A stretch of 64,000 bases of DNA from JBMORL01 sp049322335 (GTDB lineage Bacteria > Bacteroidota > Bacteroidia > Flavobacteriales_D > UBA2798): positions 1-64,000 of the forward strand of contig JBMORL010000055.1 of the NCBI GenBank assembly GCA_049322335.1, in the 5' to 3' direction. The notes below the pieces were generated by a model. The model searched no databases, was not told where the DNA came from, and saw only the letters and a program-made list of their open reading frames with translations. The stretch's first letter is position 1. Every line of letters begins with the position of its first letter. Shown piece after piece: positions 9,807 through 17,230 of the stretch. The position numbers were made by a program, and so were the translations under genes.

Positions 9807-9861
9807 GTAAATCGTATTGATAAAATAAAGTTAAGTATCCCCGGAAATGTCTAAATAAAAT

Positions 9862-9890
9862 TGTAACAGGCGGGCACCTTTTTGTAATGA
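9862..9890 (-). promoter_or_regulatory. Putative LytTR-regulator binding site, copy 3
   Basis: TGTAAC at 9862 and TGTAATGA at 9883 are again 21 bases apart, with the same run of T before the second half-site as in the copies at 4330 and 5201. It lies 56 bases upstream of the secreted-protein gene starting at 9806 and outside any coding region. Confidence 0.6.
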
Positions 9891-9909
9891 ATGGTACGCT
9901 ATCAATAAT

Positions 9910-10401
9910 TCATATACACTTAAACCGGTCAAACGGTTCCATGCACGAATTACATTGGTAAAGGGCTTTACACGGAGTAGAACCAAACTGGCTGATAAGT
10001 TTTGTGTCTTTGGAAAGACAACGCGGACATTCCACTTCCTTAGGTCCTGATTTGCTGAGATAACTTTTATCTGGCGTGGTTTTTTCAGGAGGAGCGATGC
10101 CGTATTTTTTCAGTTTTTCCTTTGCTTCTTCCGTTATCCAGTCGGTTGTCCAGGAAGGAGAAAATACAGTTTCTATTTTCAGGTTCTCCACACCTTTGTT
10201 TTTCAGCAGCGAAGCGATGTCCTGCTCAATCTGCCGCATAGCCGGGCAACCGGAATAGGTAGGCGTAATTCTAACGGTTATGGCATTATCGGTTATTTCA
10301 ATTCCGCGTACGATTCCCAGTTCAATAATATTGATAACAGGAATTTCCGGGTCGGGTAATTCAGCCAGGTAATCCAGTATTTTTTCTTTGGAGAAATTCA
10401 T
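9910..10401 (-). CDS. paaD: Phenylacetyl-CoA epoxidase assembly protein PaaD
   Basis: The 163-residue protein has an N-terminal MIP18/DUF59 domain (LPDPEIPVINIIELGIV, and the YSGCP segment around residue 70) and a C-terminal zinc-ribbon-like part with CPRC and CNSC pairs. PaaD is thought to help assemble the iron sites of the phenylacetyl-CoA epoxidase (PaaABCE), the cytosolic enzyme that opens phenylacetate degradation by epoxidising the ring. It is the last gene of the paaABC-smORF-paaD run. Its ATG overlaps the stop of the 36-codon gene in ATGA, which implies coupled translation. Confidence 0.95.
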   Translation of the reverse strand: MNFSKEKILDYLAELPDPEIPVINIIELGIVRGIEITDNAITVRITPTYSGCPAMRQIEQDIASLLKNKGVENLKIETVFSPSWTTDWITEEAKEKLKKYGIAPPEKTTPDKSYLSKSGPKEVECPRCLSKDTKLISQFGSTPCKALYQCNSCMEPFDRFKCI

Positions 10402-10508
10402 AAAATAAAAATAGCTGCAATAATAAAAATGATAATAATTACAAGATACTGCCAGAAATCCACGAAATAGGGAAAATACTTTTTATAAATATCAGCGATC
10501 TTTCTCAC
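10398..10508 (-). CDS. Small membrane-peptide gene between paaC and paaD
   Basis: A 36-codon frame, GTG at 10508 to TGA at 10398-10400, fills the paaC-paaD gap exactly. Its start overlaps the paaC stop (GTGA) and its stop overlaps the paaD start (ATGA). The peptide begins with a basic, aromatic part (RKIADIYKKYFPYFVDFW) and ends in a helix made almost only of Ile, Val, Leu, Phe and Ala, so it should sit in the inner membrane with N-terminus in the cytoplasm. Both four-base overlaps and the codon-perfect fit argue for a real gene. I know of no named Paa subunit like it; anchoring the epoxidase or passing on phenylacetate are guesses. Confidence 0.7.
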   Translation of the reverse strand: MRKIADIYKKYFPYFVDFWQYLVIIIIFIIAAIFIL

Positions 10509-11263
10509 CACTGTGCATTCGGATAGGTTCTTTGCAGGTATTGCATCTCCGTTAGTAAATGGCCCAGGTGTTCCGAATGAATTCCGTTGCGGCTGCCGGT
10601 TTTGAAAAAAGCAGTTTCGGGTTTTTTTAAAGTGGCTTTGGCCAGCACATCGTCAATAATCGTATTCCACCCTGCTTTCAGTTTCGAAAGATCGGGTGCT
10701 ATTCCCGCAGCAACAAGCACGTTGTCCACTTCATTCATTTCAAACAACTCGTTGGTGAATGTCCATAATTCATCCAATGCATTTTGAGCGCGATTATGGC
10801 TTTCTTCTGTCCCGTCACCCATACGTATCACCCAGTCGCTGCAATGGCGCAGGTGATAGGTTATTTCTTTCAGTGATTTTGCACCGAGTTCAGCCAGGCG
10901 CACATCTTTGCTTTTGGTTAGTTCTTTATAAAGCAGGTAATCAAAAGCATCATTCAACAGTTCGCGGACAATGGTAAAAGCGTAGTCTCCGTTGGGTTGT
11001 TCCACCAGTTGTGTATTCATAAACTCACGCTCATTGCGCATATAGGCAAAGTCATCCTCCGTTTTGCCGTTGCCCGTTAGTTCGGCCACATATTGATACA
11101 AAAAACGAGACTGCCCGATTTTATCCAGGGAAGTATTGATCAGCGCAAGATCTTCTTCAAGAATGGGACCATGACCACACCACTCACTCAGCCGGTGCCC
11201 CAGTATCAAACTATTGTCGGCCAGCCTCAGGCAATAATTTTTTAATGCTTCTTTCTGATCCAT
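10505..11263 (-). CDS. paaC: Phenylacetyl-CoA epoxidase structural subunit PaaC
   Basis: A 252-residue ferritin-like four-helix protein, close to the family's usual length of about 250. Recognisable segments are LADNSLILGHRLSEWCGHGP near the N-terminus, EREFMNTQLVEQPNGDYAF, and the C-terminal GRNGIHSEHLGHLLTEMQYLQ-like region. In the enzyme PaaC pairs with the catalytic PaaA as a structural, non-catalytic homologue. It starts one base after the paaB stop and its own stop overlaps the 36-codon gene, so it is part of one operon. Confidence 0.95.
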   Translation of the reverse strand: MDQKEALKNYCLRLADNSLILGHRLSEWCGHGPILEEDLALINTSLDKIGQSRFLYQYVAELTGNGKTEDDFAYMRNEREFMNTQLVEQPNGDYAFTIVRELLNDAFDYLLYKELTKSKDVRLAELGAKSLKEITYHLRHCSDWVIRMGDGTEESHNRAQNALDELWTFTNELFEMNEVDNVLVAAGIAPDLSKLKAGWNTIIDDVLAKATLKKPETAFFKTGSRNGIHSEHLGHLLTEMQYLQRTYPNAQW

Positions 11264-11264
11264 G

Positions 11265-11561
11265 TTAAATGTATTTTACGCCTTCGGGCATATGATAGAA
11301 AGTCGGGTGGCGGTATACTTTATCATTGGCAGGTTCAAAAAATGCACCTGTATCTTCAGGCGATGAAGCTGTAATCACTTCTGCAGGAACCACCCAGATG
11401 CTCGACCCTTCGCTTCTGCGGGTATACACATCGCGCGCATTCAACAACGCCATTTCCTTATCGGCAGCATGAACACTTCCGCAATGCTTGTGAGGTTGTC
11501 CCGATTTGGATTGAACAAACACTTCCCACAACGGCCATTGATTATCTTTTTTCTCACTCAT
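11265..11561 (-). CDS. paaB: Phenylacetyl-CoA epoxidase subunit PaaB
   Basis: A 98-residue protein that matches the small PaaB subunit: WPLWEVFVQSKSGQPHKHCG at the start, VHAADKEMALLNARDVYTRR and SIWVVPAEVITASSPED after it. PaaB is required for a stable and active PaaAC complex and has no catalytic residues of its own. It lies 14 bases after paaA and one base before paaC. Confidence 0.96.
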   Translation of the reverse strand: MSEKKDNQWPLWEVFVQSKSGQPHKHCGSVHAADKEMALLNARDVYTRRSEGSSIWVVPAEVITASSPEDTGAFFEPANDKVYRHPTFYHMPEGVKYI

Positions 11562-11575
11562 AACGTTTGTCGTAT

Positions 11576-12520
11576 TTAAGCAGCAACAGTTTGTTTTTTC
11601 TTTTGTTTCTCGGCATAAGCAGCGGCAGCTTCACGAACCCATTGCCCGTTTTTATGCGCGTCCTGGCGGGCTTTTAACCGTTCTTTATTGCAGGGCCCGT
11701 TTCCTTTAATCACGGCATAAAATTCATCCCAGTTTATTTTTCCGTAATCATAATGCCCTTTTTCGGCATTCCATTTCAGATCAGGATCAGGAATCGTTAA
11801 GCCAATCAGTTCTGCCTGCCCGATGGTTCTGTCAATAAAACGCTGACGTAATTCGTCATTGCTTTCTCTTTTTATTCCCCATTTTTTCGATTGCTCACTA
11901 TGTTGCGAATCACTGTCATGCGGACCAAACATCATAATAGATGGCCACCACCAGCGGTTCAACGCATCCTGTGCCATTTCTTTTTGTCCGGGAGTTCCTT
12001 TGGCAAGAGTGGCCATAATTTCATATCCCTGGCGCTGGTGAAAACTCTCCTCTTTGCAGATACGAACCATCGCACGCGAATAGGGTCCATATGAAGTTCT
12101 CTGCAAACTCACCTGGTTCACAATAGCAGCACCATCCACCAGCCAGCCTATCGCTCCAATATCAGCCCATGTTAAACTGGGATAATTAAATATGGAAGAA
12201 TATTTTGCTTTCCCGGTATGCAATTGCTCCAGCATCTCTTCACGGCTTATTCCCAATGTTTCTGCAGCCGAGTATAAGTAAAGGCCATGTCCGCCCTCGT
12301 CCTGCACTTTTGCCAGCAATACCACTTTCGAACGCAAACTCGGAGCTCGCGTGATCCAGTTTCCTTCGGGCAACATTCCCACTACTTCGCTGTGGGCGTG
12401 TTGCGAAATCTGGCGAATCAGCGTTTTGCGATAGTCATCCGGCATCCAGTCTTTCGGCTCAATACGGTCATCGGCATCGATTTTTTTCTGGAAATTTTCA
12501 AGTAAATCAACGTTTTCCAT
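11576..12520 (-). CDS. paaA: Phenylacetyl-CoA epoxidase catalytic subunit PaaA
   Basis: The catalytic, di-iron subunit of the multicomponent epoxidase, 314 residues from the ATG at 12520. A TTG further upstream at 12550 would add ten residues not typical of the family. The ferritin-like fold shows iron-ligand regions VQDEGGHGLYLYSAAE and CKEESFHQRQGYEIM. Electrons come from PaaE, encoded divergently at 12821. It is first in the minus-strand run paaA-paaB-paaC-smORF-paaD. Later pathway genes (paaFGHJKZ) are not in the window. Confidence 0.97.
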   Translation of the reverse strand: MENVDLLENFQKKIDADDRIEPKDWMPDDYRKTLIRQISQHAHSEVVGMLPEGNWITRAPSLRSKVVLLAKVQDEGGHGLYLYSAAETLGISREEMLEQLHTGKAKYSSIFNYPSLTWADIGAIGWLVDGAAIVNQVSLQRTSYGPYSRAMVRICKEESFHQRQGYEIMATLAKGTPGQKEMAQDALNRWWWPSIMMFGPHDSDSQHSEQSKKWGIKRESNDELRQRFIDRTIGQAELIGLTIPDPDLKWNAEKGHYDYGKINWDEFYAVIKGNGPCNKERLKARQDAHKNGQWVREAAAAYAEKQKKKQTVAA

Positions 12521-12820
12521 TGTTTTATTTTGATTGTACAATATTAGCAATAAATCAGCCGCACTTATTATGAGGCACCTCAGTTTTAAAGCAGCCTTTT
12601 GTCAGTTTTAAAACAATCTTTCCCAGGCTTTGTTCTAATTCAACTATTTCAGAATTTAATTTCATTATTTTATTAAAAATCGAAATATAATTCTTAAAAA
12701 ATGAAAAAATACAGAACCTTTGATGGTGTTGTTTGATTTCAAAGGTATAAAATTCTGTGGAAAAATAATGCTCTGAATTCCCTTCGCGAATTGTAAATTT
12801 GTCGCTTCAAAATTTAACGG
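12521..12820. other. Divergent control region between paaA and paaE
   Basis: The 300-base gap holds the start sites of both paa transcription units. Visible are two copies of TCAGTTTTAAA at 12580 and 12602 (22 bases apart), a possible -7 element TAAATTTG for paaE at 12794-12801, and a possible small frame on the minus strand (12555-12665). The repeats could be an operator for a paa regulator; none is encoded in the window. Confidence 0.5.
12555..12665 (-). CDS. Possible 36-codon leader gene upstream of paaA
   Basis: An ATG-to-TGA frame on the minus strand codes for a short peptide, MKLNSEIVELEQSLGK and then a basic, two-Cys tail. It ends 34 bases before the paaA start. The first half could form an amphipathic helix. 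It overlaps the TCAGTTTTAAA repeats, which could equally be a DNA-binding site read by chance as codons. I cannot decide between the two, so confidence is low. Confidence 0.25.
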   Translation of the reverse strand: MKLNSEIVELEQSLGKIVLKLTKGCFKTEVPHNKCG

Positions 12821-13897
12821 ATGTCGAAGTTTTTTCCCTTAAAAGTAGCTGATGTAATTCGCGAAACAGCAGATACAGTGGCGGTGGTTTTAGACGTGCC
12901 TGACGAGTGGGCCAATGATTTTAAATATAAGCAGGGCCAATACCTTACTTTCAGAATGCTGGCTGGTGGCGAAGAGATAAGGCGTTCCTATTCTCTTTGT
13001 TCTTCTCCTTTTTCGGGAGAAAAAATGTGCGTGGCTGTAAAGGAAGTGCCCAACGGAAAGTTTTCTACTTTTATTAACCGCCAGTTAAAAGCCGGTGATG
13101 TGCTGGAAACCATGCACCCTGCCGGGAATTTTTTTACCGAACTGAGTTCCTCGGCAAAAAAACATTATGCCGGTTTCGCAGCCGGCAGCGGAGTTACGCC
13201 CGTTATGTCTATTCTCAAATCTGTACTCATTCACGAACCGCACAGCCGGTTTACGCTGGTTTACAGTAACCGAAATGCCGCCTCCGTTATATTTTATAAA
13301 GAACTGGAAGAACTTAAAAATAAATATCCTGAACGCCTGGAAATTATTCATGTGTGGAGCCGCCAGGATACCGGCAATAAAAATCTGAACGGACGTTTGG
13401 ATAAAAATATAACGTCTTACATACTTCAGCAGTTTGGTATTTCGGGAGCCGATGAATTTTTTATCTGTGGTCCCGAAGAAATGATTATGAATGTTTCCGA
13501 AACACTGAAAGAAAAGGGAATAGCCGGAGAAAAGATTCATTTTGAATTGTTCACCACACCGGTGTTGTTGCCTAAAGGAAAAACGGCAGAAAAGAAGGAA
13601 GAAGGAGGTTTTAGCGGTGAATCGGAAGTGACAGTAATTATGGATGGTATTAAAACCACTTTTAAGCTCAGCTCCACCGGCACTAACGTGCTGGATGCTG
13701 CTATGGATGCCGGTTCAGACGCACCCTACTCCTGCAAAGGAGCTGTTTGCTGCACCTGCAAAGCAAAAATACTGGAAGGAAAAGCGGAAATGGAAATGAA
13801 CTACGCACTTACCGATAAGGAAGTAGCCGATGGATATATCCTTACCTGCCAGGCTCATCCGCGTTCACCCAAACTAATTGTCGACTACGACCAATAA
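12821..13897 (+). CDS. paaE: Phenylacetyl-CoA epoxidase reductase PaaE
   Basis: A 358-residue NAD(P)H-dependent reductase that feeds electrons to the PaaAC di-iron site. The N-terminal flavin and nicotinamide domains show RRSYSLCSSP (FAD), GFAAGSGVTPVMSI (nucleotide phosphate) and FFICGPEEMI. The C-terminal ferredoxin domain carries the plant-type 2Fe-2S pattern CKGAVCCTC plus a distant Cys in LTCQAHP. Domain order and length match PaaE. The gene is divergent from paaABCD and ends six bases before the beta-CASP gene. A TAAATTTG -7-like element lies about 20 bases before the ATG. Confidence 0.95.
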   Translation: MSKFFPLKVADVIRETADTVAVVLDVPDEWANDFKYKQGQYLTFRMLAGGEEIRRSYSLCSSPFSGEKMCVAVKEVPNGKFSTFINRQLKAGDVLETMHPAGNFFTELSSSAKKHYAGFAAGSGVTPVMSILKSVLIHEPHSRFTLVYSNRNAASVIFYKELEELKNKYPERLEIIHVWSRQDTGNKNLNGRLDKNITSYILQQFGISGADEFFICGPEEMIMNVSETLKEKGIAGEKIHFELFTTPVLLPKGKTAEKKEEGGFSGESEVTVIMDGIKTTFKLSSTGTNVLDAAMDAGSDAPYSCKGAVCCTCKAKILEGKAEMEMNYALTDKEVADGYILTCQAHPRSPKLIVDYDQ

Positions 13898-13903
13898 TAA
13901 ATA

Positions 13904-15304
13904 ATGCAAATCTCTTTTTTCGGAGCTGCACGCACCGTAACCGGCAGCAAGCACCTCATCACGCTGGATGACGGAAAAAATATTCTGCTCGATTGCGGAA
14001 TGTTCCAGGGAATGGGAAAAGAAACCGATCCGCTGAACCGGCATTTTGGGTTTGATCCGAAAAATATTGATGTCCTTATTCTTTCTCACGCCCATATCGA
14101 TCATTCGGGACTTATTCCCAAACTTGTTGCCGAAGGATTTAAAGGAAAAATTATTTGTACGCGTGCTACCTATGATCTTTGCGAAGTAATGCTGCGCGAC
14201 AGCGCCCACATCCAGGAATCGGATATTTACCATATCAACAAAAAAAGAGTAAAAAATGGTTTAACAAAACTGAGCCCCATTTACACCGAAGAAGATGTGG
14301 AAAAATCGCTGGAGCTTTTTGTTAAAGAAGAATACCTTAAACCTGTCCGCGTATTCAGTGATGTGGAGCTGATGTTTACCGATGTGGGACATATTCTGGG
14401 AAGTGCAGCCGTACATCTTACCATTACCGAAAACGGAAAAAAATTTCAGCTTACATTTACCGGTGACATCGGAAGATACAATACAGCTCTTCTCAACGAC
14501 CCCGAACCTTTTCCGCAGGCCGATATCATTCTCTGCGAATCTACCTATGGCGACCGCCTGCACGAAAAAATTGACGATAGCGCGCAGTTGCTGCTGGATA
14601 TTATTCTTCAAACCTGCCGCGATAAAAAAGGAAAACTGATTATTCCCGCTTTTTCGCTGGGAAGAACACAGGAGATTGTGTATGCATTAAATAATCTCGA
14701 TCTCTACGGTTTACTACCCGAAATAAAAATTTATGTCGACAGCCCGCTTTCTGTAAATGCTACCGATATTATGAGAAGACATATCAGTGGCCTTAATCTT
14801 AAAGTACAGCAAACCGCAAAAAACGATCCGGATCCTTTTGGATTTGAAAAACTGATTTATATAACGGACAAGGAACAATCGCAGAACCTGAATAATTTCA
14901 GCGACCCCTGCATCATTATCAGCGCATCGGGAATGGCAGAAGCGGGAAGAATCCGGCATCACATCATGCACAATGTAGGTGATGCAAAAAATACCATCCT
15001 CATCGTGGGATATGCCGAACCTAATTCACTGGGCGGACAATTACGGGCTGGAAAAGAACAGGTGAAAATTTTTGGCGATTATTTTGATGTAAAAGCCGAA
15101 GTGAAAATTGTGGATTCCTATTCTGCTCACGGAGATTACGAAGAAATGATCCGTTTCCTCTCCTGCCAGGATCCGAAAAAAGTAAAAAAATTCTTCCTGG
15201 TTCACGGAGAATACGAGGTGCAGCAAAAGTTTGCAGAAAAACTAAAGCAAAAAGGATTCAGAAACATCGAAATTCCCAATTCTTCCGATCATTACATTTT
15301 TTAA
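13904..15304 (+). CDS. MBL-fold beta-CASP protein (RNA-processing type)
   Basis: A 466-residue protein with metallo-beta-lactamase motifs FFGAARTVTGS at the start, HAHIDHSG at about residues 62-69 (zinc ligands), a later His in GHILGSAAV and Asp in FTGDIGR, followed by a beta-CASP region with SASGMAEAGRIRHH and a C-terminal SAHGDYEEM and HGE. This is the CPSF73/YsgA-like group that cuts RNA in archaea and eukaryotes; bacterial members are less studied and may be ribonucleases. Six bases separate it from paaE, so it may be transcribed with it, without an obvious functional link. Confidence 0.9.
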   Translation: MQISFFGAARTVTGSKHLITLDDGKNILLDCGMFQGMGKETDPLNRHFGFDPKNIDVLILSHAHIDHSGLIPKLVAEGFKGKIICTRATYDLCEVMLRDSAHIQESDIYHINKKRVKNGLTKLSPIYTEEDVEKSLELFVKEEYLKPVRVFSDVELMFTDVGHILGSAAVHLTITENGKKFQLTFTGDIGRYNTALLNDPEPFPQADIILCESTYGDRLHEKIDDSAQLLLDIILQTCRDKKGKLIIPAFSLGRTQEIVYALNNLDLYGLLPEIKIYVDSPLSVNATDIMRRHISGLNLKVQQTAKNDPDPFGFEKLIYITDKEQSQNLNNFSDPCIIISASGMAEAGRIRHHIMHNVGDAKNTILIVGYAEPNSLGGQLRAGKEQVKIFGDYFDVKAEVKIVDSYSAHGDYEEMIRFLSCQDPKKVKKFFLVHGEYEVQQKFAEKLKQKGFRNIEIPNSSDHYIF

Positions 15305-15588
15305 CCACGGATTTCGCATTATATGTAGCCGCTGATTTTGCTAATTATCACGAACGAAGATCATTAGTGTAAATTCGTGTAATTCGCGGCCGCATTAATC
15401 CGTGTAAATTCCTGCCTGCCATCACGTGGCCTGCGCAACGGCAGGCAGGCGTGCAATCCCACGCCAAATGCCCGTGGCAAGCGTGGCCGTAATCAACCTC
15501 ATTTTGTTGAAATCTGGTAATGGATTTCATTATGAATACAGCTTTCTCCTGCTTACATTTGAAGATTAACCCATTAAACTAATTTGTT
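15305..15588. repeat. Intergenic gap filled with dispersed repeat sequence
   Basis: No gene is visible in this 284-base gap. Bases 15330-15392 (AGCCGCT ... CATTAGTGTAAATTCGTGT ... CGCGGC) resemble 37018-37087. Bases 15411-15449 hold a 10-bp inverted repeat, CCTGCCTGCC and GGCAGGCAGG, around 19 bases. Such short dispersed intergenic repeats are common in Bacteroidota genomes. The last 100 bases probably carry the promoter for the following gene, but I see no clear -7 element. Confidence 0.6.
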
Positions 15589-16116
15589 ATGATAATCGGA
15601 AAAATTGTAATTATTATGATGCTGGCGTGCATAGTGCTGGCGACAGGAATGTTTTTACTGGCCAAAGCCAAAAAAGACAACCTCGGAAAATTTTATTCTT
15701 CAGTAGCCTATGGCATCATTTCGTTTGCCTTTCTTATTCTTCTTTTAGCCCCCATTGCCGGATGTATGCATTGTTGCATGAAAAAATGCAAGGACGGAGG
15801 AAAATGCGGAGATAAAAAAGAATGTAAAATGAAGTGTGAAGATGAAAAAGAGTGTTCCATGAAAGGCGGAAGCTGTTCTATGGAAGGAAGTTGTCCGATG
15901 ATGGGAGGAGGAGCTTCCTGCCACGGTGGTGGTGATATGAAATCATGCCATGGCGGAGCCGGAATGATGTGTGAAAAGAAAGCTGGTGGCGCATGCTGCG
16001 ATGGACATGGCGGTGCTACCGAAACACACGAAATTATTATTGAGAAAAAAATAGATGATGCTCCTGCCAATAAAGATGCAAAAAAGACGGTGGAAGTAAA
16101 AGTAGATGGAAAGTAA
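15589..16116 (+). CDS. Membrane protein with Cys/Met/His-rich putative metal-binding tail
   Basis: Residues 1-25 and 38-57 are hydrophobic helices. The tail that follows has about 15 Cys, ten Met and several His among Gly, Lys and Glu, in repeats such as CKMKC, CSMKGG, CSMEGS, CPMMGG and CHGGGDMKSCHGG. A last stretch (residues 145-175) is highly charged, with HEIIIEKKIDD and a KKTVEVKVDGK end. I do not recognise a family. Composition points to soft-metal (copper, silver) binding at the membrane; this is inference from composition only. It overlaps the next gene by 11 bases, so the two are probably coupled. Confidence 0.75.
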   Translation: MIIGKIVIIMMLACIVLATGMFLLAKAKKDNLGKFYSSVAYGIISFAFLILLLAPIAGCMHCCMKKCKDGGKCGDKKECKMKCEDEKECSMKGGSCSMEGSCPMMGGGASCHGGGDMKSCHGGAGMMCEKKAGGACCDGHGGATETHEIIIEKKIDDAPANKDAKKTVEVKVDGK

Positions 16117-16714
16117 AAAACAGATAGTATTTTTTATTTCATTATTCCTTGTTATCACGTTAAGCTCCTGCCGCACCGGCAAGGGCTTAACGGATGATAA
16201 TAAACCAAAATTCGAACTAGAGGAAGAAAACTCTTCTGCCGGCACTTCCGGAAAAAATAATCCTCCCGATACCCAAAACGAATCGTATTACGCGCATTCG
16301 TTACTTCGTTCCAAATATGCCGGCCAGTTAGGTGTTAGCGAAAATGAACTGGAAAATATTTTTTTATACGAATACATTGATGGCTGGATCGGTGTTCCCT
16401 ATAAGTGGGCGGGAAATACAAAAGAAGGAGTGGATTGTTCAGGCTTTATTTGTGCCGTGTATAAAGATGTTTTCTCAAAACAATTAAAAAGAAGCGCTAC
16501 CGATATAGCGAAAGATTGTGAGATTATTTCAAAAGAAGAACTTCATGAAGGCGACCTGGTTTTTTTTGATATATCTTCTGCCAATTCACACGTTGGAATT
16601 TATCTCACCAACAACAAATTCATTCATGCCAGTTCAAGCAAGGGAGTGATGATATCTGATCTTACTCACGCTTATTATATAAAATACTGGGGCAGGGCAG
16701 GGAGAGTGAAATGA
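16106..16714 (+). CDS. NlpC/P60-family lipoprotein (cell-wall peptidase)
   Basis: A 202-residue lipoprotein with lipobox TLSSC (Cys near 22) and a C-terminal NlpC/P60 domain. The catalytic Cys is in GVDCSGFICA (about residue 111), the His in NSHVGIYL (about 162) and a third polar residue in FIHASSSKG. Such enzymes cut D-Glu-diaminopimelate bonds in peptidoglycan stem peptides; most are hydrolases anchored in the outer membrane facing the periplasm. The start overlaps the stop region of the Cys-rich membrane protein by 11 bases. Confidence 0.9.
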   Translation: MESKKQIVFFISLFLVITLSSCRTGKGLTDDNKPKFELEEENSSAGTSGKNNPPDTQNESYYAHSLLRSKYAGQLGVSENELENIFLYEYIDGWIGVPYKWAGNTKEGVDCSGFICAVYKDVFSKQLKRSATDIAKDCEIISKEELHEGDLVFFDISSANSHVGIYLTNNKFIHASSSKGVMISDLTHAYYIKYWGRAGRVK

Positions 16715-16793
16715 TTCAGTTGGCAGTCTTCAGTCGGCAGTTCTTAGTCTTTGCTTTTATTTACTACACAAATTAACTTTCTCAATTCTCCAA

Positions 16794-16982
16794 CTAATTC
16801 AAAAACACATAAAAACTCTGCACTTTGTTGCCGATAGCCGTTGCTTCGGATTTTTGCATTTCGTAAGCAATTCTCCGGATGATATCATCCAGCTGATGAT
16901 CAGTAAAGTCTTCGAGACTTTCATACGCATAATTAAAAAGCTTACTCTCGCGTATGTACCTGATTTTTTCGTGGCGGTTCAT
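16794..16982 (-). CDS. Small hypothetical protein
   Basis: A 62-codon frame for a charged helical peptide without signal peptide (starts MNRHEKIRYIRESKLFNYAY, ends in QSFYVFLN). It lies alone between the NlpC/P60 gene and pckA and is read towards the former. Length, composition and the ATG start make it plausible, but I recognise no family and see no promoter. The 80 bases beyond its stop contain a short tandem repeat (CAGTTGGCAGTCTT, CAGTCGGCAGTTCTT) of the dispersed intergenic kind. Confidence 0.45.
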   Translation of the reverse strand: MNRHEKIRYIRESKLFNYAYESLEDFTDHQLDDIIRRIAYEMQKSEATAIGNKVQSFYVFLN

Positions 16983-17190
16983 AAAGAAAGGTTTTAATTA
17001 TTATTACGGTACAATTCAATAAATGTGCCGATCATTGAACTACCGGCCCTGTTTTTAGGGTGAAAGGGAAAAAGTAGCTGATGAATGATGTAAATCAGGT
17101 TTATTAACATTTTTTGTTCATTTGTTAATTTCATTCACGATTGTGCATAAATACAGCGCACTAAAAAAGGGGGCCAAACCCGCATTCCCT

Positions 17191-17198
17191 TAACTTTG
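17191..17198 (+). promoter_or_regulatory. Probable -7 element for pckA
   Basis: TAACTTTG fits the Bacteroidota -7 consensus TANNTTTG and lies 32 bases before the pckA ATG. No clear -33 TTTG stands 19-21 bases upstream. Confidence 0.55.
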
Positions 17199-17230
17199 CA
17201 GGCACATTTTTTTAACTAAAACTTATCAAT

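Noticed and set aside
12821..13897. Generic ferredoxin-NADP reductase or flavohaemoprotein reductase
   Set aside because: The domain order FAD-NAD-2Fe2S and divergence from paaABCD fit PaaE.
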